Shown one piece after another: positions 46,900-55,895 of a stretch of DNA of 64,000 nt (its first letter is position 1; every line of letters starts with the position of its first letter). Made by a program: the position numbers and the translations under genes. The notes below the pieces were generated by a model. That model did not search any database. It had not been told where the DNA came from and saw nothing but the letters and a program-made list of their open reading frames with translations. The DNA is taken from contig CAJNDS010002275.1 of assembly GCA_905221605.1 (NCBI GenBank), positions 26,001 through 90,000 of the forward strand, given 5' to 3'. This DNA is from Symbiodinium natans (Eukaryota; Sar; Dinophyceae; Suessiales; Symbiodiniaceae).

Positions 46900-47588
46900 A
46901 ACGGACCGCCAGAGCAGAACTTGTGTCGGAGTTTCTGGGTACCTTCGTGCTTGTCCTGACTGTTGGGTTAAACGTGCTTGCCAAGTCTAAAGCCGGGGCT
47001 CTCTCCATCGCCGCAGCTTTGACATCCATGATTTATGCCGTCGGAGACGTGTCTGGAGCACACTTCAATCCAGCTGTGACTCTGGCAATCTTTGCATCAG
47101 GAAGATGCGCGCAGTTGACCCCGGGAAAGGCAGGTATGTACGTTCTGGCTCAAATGCTTGGCGGCGCGACTGCAGCTGCCATGTACTCATTCATCTATGT
47201 TGGGCAGTCCTTTCCCTTGGGCCCAGTCGCTGGCAGCACATGGACTCAAGTCACTATTGCAGAGATAGTGTTCACGTTCCTGCTGAGCTTCGTGGTTCTC
47301 TGCGTCGCTGTCTCGCCACGCACGAAGTCTTCGCACATGTTCGGCCTTCTGATTGGCTCCTGCGTCACTGTTGGAGGCTTTGCGATTGGAGGCATTTCTG
47401 GTGGCTCCTTGAATCCGGCAGTCTCTGTCGGAATTGCATCTGCCAATCTCCTCAACGGTGGACTTTTCTACACGGCCTTGATTTATTCTGCGCTGGAGCT
47501 CGCGGGAGGAGCTGCTGCTGCCGGACTCTTTAAGATCACCCATGACATTGATGTCGACGCGGCAGAGAAGGAGAAGCTGGTTGCATGA
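46900..47588 (+). CDS. Aquaporin (MIP) unit 4 of 4, intronless, C-terminal
   Basis: One uninterrupted frame to TGA at 47,588, the cleanest MIP domain here. It has helix 1 AELVSEFLGTFVLVLTVG; helix 2 and loop B GAHFNPAVTL (NPA 47,067-47,075); helix 3 YVLAQMLGGATAAA; helix 4 AEIVFTFLLSFVVLCVA; helix 5 FGLLIGSCVTVGG; loop E GGSLNPAVSVG (NPA 47,412-47,420); helix 6 YSALELAGGAAAAGLF. It ends with an acidic tail (DIDVDAAEKEKLVA). About 230 residues, the normal size of one aquaporin monomer with six helices and two half-helices. Valine replaces the selectivity-filter arginine after the second NPA. It shares the reading frame with unit 3, so the protein carries at least two pores in one chain. Confidence 0.9.
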
Positions 47589-48837
47589 AGTCATCATGGA
47601 GTAGCCATCAAACATCATCAAACCATTCATGCGATGCTCACAGCCTCCGAAGATGGACACAAAAAAGTGCAGAGCAGCGCCAGCATCGCGCAGCGTTCCG
47701 GAACTTGCGCAGTGCAATCAAGGCAAATGAAATTTCAAGGCAGGTGCAAGGTGGAAGGTTGAAGGCATTCTGTTTGTATGAGCTGCTATATGGCTCCAGA
47801 GCTTCGTCCTGTGTGCGTGCCGGCGTGAAGGACGGTTATGGGCAAATCATGTTGAGCCACTCTTCAGCCTAGTCATCCCGTCATCTGCGGAAAAGGACAC
47901 CAAGTAAAGATGGCAAGTTTGCGCGGTGCTCTGCGCAGCGCACTGCCTCTCGCGGAGCGTGCTAGGTCCTCGGCTTTTGAGCCTCAAGAAGCCCCTCACG
48001 GTTCATATGCCTTGAAAGATCTTGAAAGGCAATGAGGCCGACAGCTTCTTCACAGCTAGTCAGGAACTTCGCAACTACGAAGCTTGTCTGTGCCAGAGGT
48101 GTGCAGAGTGGTGAACTGTTGCGGTGCAGTGCAGGATGTTTTGTGCATCGCTCTTTGCATTACTTAGGAAAGCTGCTTCCCCGGAAACTCCGCTCATGCA
48201 CTACAAAGCGACGCAGCAGGTCTGACACGTTCTCTCTACCAGAACTTGAAATGCTTCCTATGAGCACATTGAAGGCCACGAGTTCGATCAATCACCGAAT
48301 CTTCTACGTGAATGTCGTGCCTTGGCGTGGTTGATGCACACAAAGCTTGGCATGTGAAGAATGAGTCGAGAGGGTCTCAGACCACTGGAGGTGGCCATGG
48401 TGCTTGTGTACGACCTTGGGTCATCAATGCTGGATTTCTGAGGATTGTAGAGTGTTTTTGATTAATCAGCACATGTGACGGATGTTCATGTGTGGGCGCT
48501 GCGGACAAATGCGGATGTCGACCTCTTCAAAGCATACGCTCATCCAGGAAGAACTCTGCAAACGGTCAACAGTCACAGGACAAATCAGGAGGGCGCTTAT
48601 TCTCCGCAGTTTGGCTCTTTAAGCTTTTTTATTGTTCCACGCTCCTTCCCGGTTTTAACCAGGTTTCATGAGGTTTCATCTACAAGTCTCGCAGCACCAA
48701 CTCCAACTTTGTTTATATCCTTTGGACCCTTGTGCAAATTACAACTGTTACAACAGGATTTTTAGTCGCGAGTACCGTGCCCGGTGCAAGCTCCAGGCCA
48801 AGGCCCGGGTCAATTGAGTTAGTGCGATTTGAGGGGG
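47589..48837. other. 3' flank of the aquaporin gene; no gene assigned
   Basis: A 100-codon frame at 48,032-48,334 begins with an Arg/Ser/Thr-rich stretch that could pass for a mitochondrial presequence. It has no recognisable domain and is not called. Confidence 0.45.
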
Positions 48838-48888
48838 GTTTAGGTTTTAGGGTTTTTTGGGTTTAGGGTTTAGGGTTTAGGTTTAGGG
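48838..48888 (+). repeat. Interstitial TTTAGGG telomere-type tract
   Basis: GGTTTAGGTTTTAGGG, then GGGTTTAGGGTTTAGGG and GTTTAGGTTTAGGG. About seven units, some with an extra T or a lost G. TTTAGGG is the telomere repeat reported for dinoflagellates and plants. It lies 45 bp upstream of a relict spliced leader. Confidence 0.85.
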
Positions 48889-48932
48889 ACTTCACATGTA
48901 TGTCGTGTGTCGTCTCCAGCGCTCCAGGTAGG

Positions 48933-48965
48933 CGGCAGCAATTTTGGCTCCAAGCCGTCGTAGCC
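48933..48965 (+). other. Relict spliced leader upstream of the plastid protein gene, copy A
   Basis: CAGCAATTTTGGCTCCAAG closely matches the 3' two-thirds of the conserved dinoflagellate spliced leader (AGC, CATTTTGGCTC, AAG), with one substitution and one inserted C. The next bases, CCGTCGTAGCCAT, also resemble the leader's 5' end (CCGTAGCCAT) with a 3-bp addition, as if two leader relicts lay in tandem. The start codon overlaps the end. A genomic leader relict marks a gene copy that once passed through a trans-spliced mRNA and was retroposed. Confidence 0.6.
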
Positions 48966-50707
48966 ATGCCTCGCCTGGTGGTGTCTTCCATGGCGGCCGC
49001 GGCCATGCTGGCGGCCGGGGCAGCCTTCGTTGCGGCGCCCGCAAGAGCACCGGTGGTGCCGAACAAGTGCGGCCTCCAGATTCTGAGAGAATTGAGCGAT
49101 TTCGAGAGATCTTGCCCAGAATTCAGCTCTCGCGCAGAGGCCGACCCCATCGGGAATGCCGGGATCTGCATCAGAACCTGCTGGATGGGGCTTGGCAGCG
49201 GCAGGCATCAGCGCCTGCCAGAGTCCTGTCAGCGTGTCGGCACTGCCCGTACCTCTGCAGTTGCTTTCGGATGCGAGGCCTGGCGCTTGGTGCACATGTG
49301 GGCTTGGCAGCAGCCTGGCGTGCAAGATCTTCCACAGCAGCTCGAGCAGAGAAAGAGGGCGCCCGGACCTCATTCCAGTGGTGGCAATAGTCGGCAAGGA
49401 GTGACGTCTTTTGACTGTTGACTTGAGTATGCTGATTATGCTGTTATCTGCTATCTAAATTCCGCAGGGCAAGTACGTCGAGACGGTCGCCGACCAGAGG
49501 CTGTTCGAGCAGGCTAGATGCTAGGACCCTCTACAGTGACTCTACAGGTATTGGACGTCATCAGCAGGTCAGCAAGCTTGCGCAAGTCTTGTCTCCAGAG
49601 GTCTACCTGCAGTACACGTCGGAGTACCTAAAGGGCCCGCTCTACTGGCACCCTGACAAGGCGCAGCTCAGCCGCACGTGGCCGCACTATCGCAATCTGT
49701 CGCATGTCCGATGTGTTGTCAGGCTCCGGCTGTTTTCTCTCCTCTTTCTGAGGCAGGGCTGGCTGCCGGACTACCCTGGCACGCCCATGATCAAGGAGGG
49801 CAAGTACACCTCCCACGTCATCGGAAACCTGAAGGCTTCCATATTTCGTGCTGCTTTGGATTGTACGAGCAGCGGCAGTGCAACAGTGGCACCTTGCCCG
49901 GCTGTACTTCAGGCTTTCAGCTCCAACGAGCTTGCATTCCTGTCCATGCTATTCTTTGGAGTCGGCCTCTATGGCAATCTGCAGTCACTTGGCAGACGTG
50001 AGAAGCCAGCCGTGAGGAAAGCAGGGTTCAAGTCTTCTGGGCCCTTTGTCGCCGCTTGTCCACCAGACAGCGCAGCTCTGCTTGGGGGGGATTGGCGGGG
50101 CCGCGAGACAACAAGTTGAAAATGGTCACCTTGTCTTGTATGTTGCACTCTTCCTCCTCATCATCGTTCATGTCCAAGCTGCAACGGTTGCTATGCACCA
50201 TGCAGGTTCGCTGTTACCTTTGGCCCTCAGTCCCCAACGCCGCCCTTCCTGACATAACCTTTGCTTTGGGTTTTCGAGCCCAAAGGGTTTGGAAGTGTCT
50301 CTGGCCCACTGACCGATCTGGGATTTTCTGAAGGACTGGTGGAAGGGGAGCTCTCAAGTTGAAAAGAGATTCCCCTGCTGGTTTTTGCACACACACCGAG
50401 CTACTACAAGGATGAACCTTCTTCGCGTGGATTCGGGTTTTGCGGTCTGGTGTACTGCGTCGGCTGCTATGTCGGGCACTGTTTCCTATGTCAGCTCTTC
50501 ATGTACTGTGTCAGGCACAGTCAGGTCTGTTTGTTTTTTGGGTATCTTGCCGTGCTTCAGTTCAGGTTCAACTTCTACGATCCGCAGTGGGCAAAGGTGG
50601 ACGCGGGTGGCTTCTTCAATGTCTCCTACATTGTGGAGTCCTTCTTGCTCCCAATCTCCTTCTTTATGCACATTGCATGCTACATTCAGAGGCAGAACGG
50701 CAAGTGA
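48966..50707 (+). CDS. Plastid-targeted two-helix membrane protein, copy A (multi-exon)
   Basis: It starts at ATG 48,966 with a hydrophobic Ala-rich signal peptide followed by AFVAAPARAP, matching the FVAP rule for peridinin-plastid targeting. Exons: 5' exon (end unresolved, near 49,060-49,230); GKYVETVADQRLFEQ (49,468-49,512, GC donor); VSKLAQVLSPEVYLQYTSEY onward (49,568-49,705); GWLPDYPGTPMIKEGKYTS onward (49,757-about 49,832, GC donor); SSNELAFLSMLFFGVGLYGN (from 49,913; membrane helix); final exon (about 50,561-50,707) FNFYDPQWAKV, helix YIVESFLLPISFFMHIACYI and basic end QRQNGK. All listed internal exons are phase 0. Probably about 220-240 residues and thylakoid- or envelope-located. 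The arrangement recalls small photosystem-associated subunits, but I do not recognise the family. Confidence 0.75.
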
Positions 50708-52584
50708 TAGTCTGTGGATTGCAGATAGGAAGCAAAGCGCGGAGCCTTATTTTTAAGCCTTCAAAGGAGGTGGCTGGCCTTGCCTGGCTGCGCACAAAAA
50801 GGATGCAAAGATGTTGGACAATGCATGGTTGTCAGCACCAACGCATCAAGATCAAATCATTGTGCCATTGGCCGAGCACGCCAGAGACAGTCGCAAGTTC
50901 AGTCCTCGAACTGCAGGCTGGCGATGGCCGTGCTGGAGCCTGCAAGGAGTTGCCAGCTTTAGGCTCAATCGCAGTGTTGCCAAGAGTTGCCAGGATCTGC
51001 GGGCACGTCCAGCCAAAGGGGGCAGCCTTGCAGACCGTGCAGGCCGGCCATCATCGCTAGGTAGAAAGGCACCCACGTTTAATTACCTTAGTTCGATGTT
51101 TGTTGCAAGATCACGGTGATTTTTTGGACGATCGACTGTGGGAGGTTCGACATCAACGACACAGCCGGGCATGCTCTGAGCGCTCGCGGAGGCAGAGCCC
51201 CGACCATTCCGCTCGGAGCTGGTGACTTGAACCTTGAACCATAACGGACGGGTTGAGCCATTTGCAGGCCTTTGTGCGTGACGTCCCTGGCCGCGGGTGT
51301 GCTGGCGCGCCGCTTTAACATCACTGGCAGCAGCACTTGTTCTACAACATCCAATGGTTCCGCAGGCCTGGAAGCACCAACGCCGCGAATGCGACTGGCT
51401 TAGCTGATTGTTTCCAACATATCGTTTCTGCCTGCTGTTGTCATGCTGACTTTTGCTGCTTCAGATCGTTTAGCTATGAACAAGTCGCCAAGCCCTGAAC
51501 AAACAAAGCAAGCGGAGGCTTGTCTATTCAACCTGCTGCGCAGAGATGCATAACTGCTGTTACCTAGTTTCGGATTTCCGGTTCACATGAGCCCTCCCGC
51601 GTGCGAAAAGGTCCCATGTGTGAGTTTGTTGCTCAGTCGGTGTGAACCGTAAGGCTTGCGAGTACCAGCAGCGGAGGCAGCAAAGCCAAAGCGCCACTGC
51701 ATACAAGCAGAAAAACCTACACAGCACAGGTGAGGTTCGAAGAACATTCATGCCAGACTACTTGGAAGGACAACATCTCCACGAAAATTGAGCACACGCT
51801 GTCTTAGCAGGACGGATGTCAAGACCTGTCAAGTTGAGGTCGACAGTCCATGCCAATCGTTCTAACATGAATGTCGCTGACAGCTGATCAAGCCTAAACT
51901 GTTTACCTAAGGGCTCCCACTCCGTGTCCTTTTGCAATTCTGCTACGTACTGCTGCTGTTACGCTGTTCCCAACCTCTGCATGTGCTGCATGCCCTGGAT
52001 ACGGCCGGAGCACCAGTAGCGAGCTACAATGAGCCACAGCTGCGTTCGCTTCTCTAAAGATATACCATATGATGCTTCCCCTTCGAGGAAGTCAAGCCAA
52101 ACTAAAAAATGTCAGCTTCACATACAGCCCGCCTAGAAAGCTGAAGTTTCAGGTCGGTTGGCACGACGGTCCTCAGAGGCTGGCTCCTGTCTTTACAGAT
52201 AATGCCGTTCCAGTTTGCGTGTGTTTCAGGTGGTGCAGCAGTCTGCGGCGCTGTTTGTACGCAACTTCGGTTCTGAGTTCTGAAGATAATGGCCTGCACA
52301 TCGGCGAAATAGTTCTGTGTTCCCTAGGACATCGAGCCAGAGACACCGGAGGGTTGGTCGTCCAAGATGGTCATGCTACTCCCGTTTGCATTTCAGTACA
52401 CCACTGTACGCTTGTGCTGCTGAATCTTGCCAGTTGGCAGGGCATTGTTCCGCCAGATGACATCCGGCGAAGGATCAGATTGACGCGCGGCATGCTGGAG
52501 AGAGACATCTTGGGTGTGGCGCCTCAGTTCCTGGTGAATGCAGATGGTGACGGGCAGTTCGCAAGTCTATCCTTGCCGTTACAG
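50708..52584. other. Intergenic and possible 5' exons of the Mini-III gene
   Basis: Right after copy A, about 350 bp of 3' flank (to about 51,060) are shared with copy B. Beyond that no gene is clear. Upstream exons of the RNase III-like gene may lie here: a segment at 52,445-52,520 reads IVPPDDIRRRIRLTRGMLER in the long frame 52,069-53,247. Confidence 0.45.
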
Positions 52585-53247
52585 CCTACCTTGGCGACAC
52601 GGTCTGGGAGTATCTGGTTCTTCGGCATCAGTATCAGCAGGCGGGCCAACTTTTCATGCTGGAGAAATGAAGAAGCGCTCGTGCATCCACCAGCGGAGGT
52701 GGTACGGAGTCCATTTACAGAGAGTCAGGAGGTTCGGGATTACATCCCCAAGCTTTGGGTGTTATGCGCTCTCCTGCCTTCCAACAAAAGGTACGTACGA
52801 TCCGACAGGGTAGAGCTGCTGTCATGCTTCATCGAAGTGGGCCTGGTGACCTGGTGTCACTCACCGGTCAGCTGGTTCGTGAGCTGCTGCCAGCTCAGGA
52901 TTCTTAGTGGTCGGGAACGTGAAGTACTTCTCGAAGGTGCTCAGAAGGTATGGCTCCAAAAGGCGTGGCTTGCTGTACTTTGTGCAAAGACTGCTGGGCA
53001 GGGGGCATACTGTCATGCAGCATGTCGGTCGTGCCAGGTGAGGTGGAATTTTGAAGGCATCCGGCAAGTCGGTATCAACATGTGCGCGTCTGCTGCGAAG
53101 CTGATTTCGGTAGACTTTCAACACCTTGTGCATATTTGCAGGTACTGCTGTGCGCTGGGTCTCCGGACTCTTCTGGGCTACGCCTACATGGATGCAGCGT
53201 CTTCGGACAAAGACTTGACGAGAATCATCACTGAGGCCTCAAGGTGA
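52585..53247 (+). CDS. Probable Mini-ribonuclease III-like protein (partial model)
   Basis: After the acceptor TTACAG at 52,584, an exon reads (A)YLGDTVWEYLVLRHQYQQ. This is the signature helix of the Mini-RNase III branch of the RNase III family, in which the Asp of YLGD contributes to the metal site. The last exon (after TTTGCAG at about 53,142) reads YCCALGLRTLLGYAYM and ends TGA at 53,247, matching the family's C-terminal 'A-x-E-A-L-I-G-Y-L-Y' helix. Here, however, the usual Glu is not evident. Between them GREREVLLEGAQK resembles the conserved 'L-T-E-E-E-x-x-x-L-R-R-G-R-N-A' region, though in poor form. Mini-III enzymes trim structured RNA such as plastid 23S rRNA and intron RNA. Intron positions and the N-terminus are unresolved. 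A long open frame over the region is partly intronic. Confidence 0.5.
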   Translation, partial: PTLATRSGSIWFFGISISRRANFSCWRNEEALVHPPAEVVRSPFTESQEVRDYIPKLWVLCALLPSNKRYVRSDRVELLSCFIEVGLVTWCHSPVSWFVSCCQLRILSGREREVLLEGAQKVWLQKAWLAVLCAKTAGQGAYCHAACRSCQVRWNFEGIRQVGINMCASAAKLISVDFQHLVHICRYCCALGLRTLLGYAYMDAASSDKDLTRIITEASR

Positions 53248-53749
53248 ATCATGGTGAGTCTTACCAAGAACATCTAAGAACCCCGACCAGAACCTCAGAA
53301 GCACAATGTCCTTGTTCAACGACTCAACGACTGCTTCAGATTGGACTTCTGCAGAAGCCCGGGATTGAAGACCAAATGCTGTCAGAAATCACAGCAGGAG
53401 CCCCCTTTTGTGCTTGGAATCCCTCTTGGTCACTTGGATCGCTTTTGTTTAGCTGCTTAGCTCAATGTTGTGGTCATGAGTCATGAGGAGTCTTCGACCC
53501 TTCCCTGCGTCCTCCTGGCGACTACTTCTTGGTGCTTCCATGGGTTAAACTGATAGAGAAGCATCGAGAACCATTGACCAGTTGCTTGTTCTGAGCTTTG
53601 AAGCCATGTGGCTAGCATCTTCCAAATCTCTCACAGCCGCTGTCCTTGCAGGCGCTGGCTCCGCTGGGTCATGCGGCACTTCGCCTTTACGTTAGTCGTT
53701 ACCTCTGTGAGAGGCGGCCCTGAACTCGCCCAGATCTCTTCGCATCACG
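53248..53749. other. No gene seen
   Basis: 3' flank of the Mini-III-like gene. No recognisable feature. Confidence 0.45.
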
Positions 53750-53862
53750 CCAAGCGTTCGCCACGCGTTCGCCACGCGTTCGCCACGCGTTCGCCACGCG
53801 TTCGCCACGAGTTCGCCACGTGTTCGCCACGCGTTCGCCAAGCGTTCGCCAAGCGTTGGCAG
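53750..53862 (+). repeat. 11-bp minisatellite CGTTCGCCACG
   Basis: About ten near-perfect tandem copies of an 11-bp unit (variants CACGA, CACGT, CAAGC). Because 11 is not a multiple of 3, the Arg/Ala/His-rich frames over it cycle through all three readings. Confidence 0.95.
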
Positions 53863-55320
53863 GCCACTGGTGGCAAGCGAGTTCATTTACCGTGTCAAGC
53901 TTGCGCTGATGCCTCAGCCACGTTAGCGTTTCAGTTTTGAAGTTTTGCATGTTTGAGGTAAAGCTCAAGAACTGTGTCTGATAGGTCTGAAAAAACAGAA
54001 AGGCAGCATGTGCATGTTGAAGGCTTCGACAAGACGAGCTGGATGCAGCGTCAGTGCAGCTCCTGTATCGTGTGCAGTGTACTTCTTGCGGGCGGTGTGC
54101 TTTACATCTTCCATCACTTGACTGATTCTCGCAGATTGCCTTCCTTCGTGACAGTGCTACTGCAGAAGAGGCGAGATTGATGCAGGCCACACTGAACACC
54201 TGCAAACTCCGTTTTTGTTTCGCTCTACTGCTGCCGCTCAAGTTCGTCCCACGCTTCCTATGACAGGGGGCTCGAGAGAAGGGTGACAGCTACGCCTTTG
54301 CCTTTGAGTGCTTACTCGGCCACCTTGCGCTGAAGCTGCCGTGCGCATGACTGTCGTTTAATTGAGATGTGCGTGTAACAGATTTTCTATTGTGCTCTGC
54401 AATATTCAACGCCTTCATGCACCTGTTGGCCAGGTACCGCCTGCATCAAATCGTATCTGAGTTCGGCTGGGCACAACCGCTGGAAGGGACTTAGTGGTCC
54501 TGAACTCATCCTTTTTCTAATTTCCAAATTGGTGTAACGAGCCGAACTAGTCCTAGGGCCTCTACAGTGGTTCCCAAAGGGCATTTGGGAAAGAGGCTAC
54601 TTGGTACGAAGAGTCGCAAAGTGTACCTCACGAGGTCCTCCAGCCAAGCTAGCTACTGTTTGTTGCTGCCTGATTTGGCAGTTTCATGCAGTTTCGCTCT
54701 GCTCACATTGGCGGGCTTGGAAAGGGCCAAAGAGTTGACGCTGGAGCCGAATTAGCAGTACGACTCAGTACGACGTGTGCACCTTTCGTTGCTACTTCTG
54801 TGCCATCTGTTGCTCTGTTGCTCTGTTGCGCACATCTGTGCTGACTGATTGCGGATCTTCCTCGGCTTTAGTGACTCTGCTGTGTCTGTTGTATCATGTA
54901 GATGTCTTCTGCCGATGGTCGCTGCATTAAAGGGTTTATCATCAGAGTGCCAGGCATGCACTTGCCAGGAGTTTGTGAAGGTGCAGTGCACCCTGCTATT
55001 TCATGTTTTTTTGTAATAATTTCAATTAAGTGTAGCTCAGGATTCCCCGATCCGCTGGTTGTATGGTCCCCTGTGGTCTCCTCTTGCGTCCGGTTTTGTG
55101 GTGCTCTGGTTGCGCCCTCGTCCTTGCGGACGGCGCGGGTGCGCCCGCGCCAACTCCCACTTGTTGTAAGAGTAGTACGAGAGGGGCCTCTGGACACACA
55201 TGCTGTTTTGAAGCTGTGTTTGCAAGTAGGTGGGGCTAGCTCGCTCATCCCGGGATCATTCTGTTTGCAAGGGACTGCCAGATGGATCATTCTGTTTGCA
55301 AATGGGGGGGTTGCGACCAG
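53863..55320. other. No gene assigned
   Basis: Several frames of 60-200 codons on both strands, none recognised. A hydrophobic stretch near 54,060-54,110 (CIVCSVLLAGGVLYIF) could be a membrane helix but stands alone. Confidence 0.4.
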
Positions 55321-55341
55321 CCGTGCATTCTTGGCTCCAAG
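55321..55341 (+). other. Second spliced-leader-like sequence
   Basis: CCGTGCATTCTTGGCTCCAAG matches the dinoflagellate leader if two bases are dropped and two C added. It shares the GGCTCCAAG form of the relict at 48,933. An ATG follows about 30 bp later (ATGCCTCCCC), but the frame after it runs through poly-C and is not recognised. It could be chance. Confidence 0.35.
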
Positions 55342-55377
55342 TCAAAGCCGAGCTGAAGCACGAAGGAGATGCCTCCC

Positions 55378-55403
55378 CTCAACCCCCCCCCACCCCCCCC
55401 CGC
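55378..55403 (+). repeat. Poly-C tract
   Basis: Two runs of 8 or more C separated by an A (CCCCCCCCACCCCCCCCCCG type). It would place runs of G on the minus strand. Confidence 0.9.
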
Positions 55404-55895
55404 TGAAGCCGTTCCAATGTTCAGCCTGCACCTCTTTTTTAAAGCCAGAAGGCGGGAGCTCGATGTGCACCAAGGAATGTGAAGGGGGTCGGACGATGCC
55501 CATACCTTGTATGTTACGATGAAAACCGTACCCCCGAAACCTGCAAGCAAACGAACGTCGCACCTAGGTGCCAGCACAAGTATCGCGTTATTGACAAGGA
55601 CAAGGACTCATGCCACGTGTGAGCACCTTCTGGCAAAACACCACGAAAGTCCTCCAACAATAGCTGGATTTCTCTAATCGACTGTTTCCACTACTTTTTG
55701 GCAGCAAGACGCGCTCATCAGTAGGGCGCGTGCAGTTTCATGTGATGCTGGCCTAGAGCAGCCCTACATCAAGGTCGGCGACTTACACGAAGATCTTGCA
55801 CAACAATCGAGCTGAGAATTAGGGGCTGCCCAGTTGCGCGAGATTACGCTGCCTGCCAATCGCAGCTGCAGTGGCTCCCACAAGCCGTCGTAGCC

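Noticed and set aside
52069-53247. 392-codon frame taken as a single protein, with LKNVSFTYSPP suggesting an ABC transporter
   Set aside because: No Walker A, signature or Walker B motif follows. The recognisable Mini-III exon is in a different frame, so the long frame is partly intronic.
53608-53940. Arg/Ala/His-rich 110-codon frame
   Set aside because: Produced by the 11-bp minisatellite, which reads through all three frames.
54868-55577. Gly-rich and Thr-rich minus-strand frames
   Set aside because: They arise from poly-C and low-complexity DNA, and no domain is recognisable.
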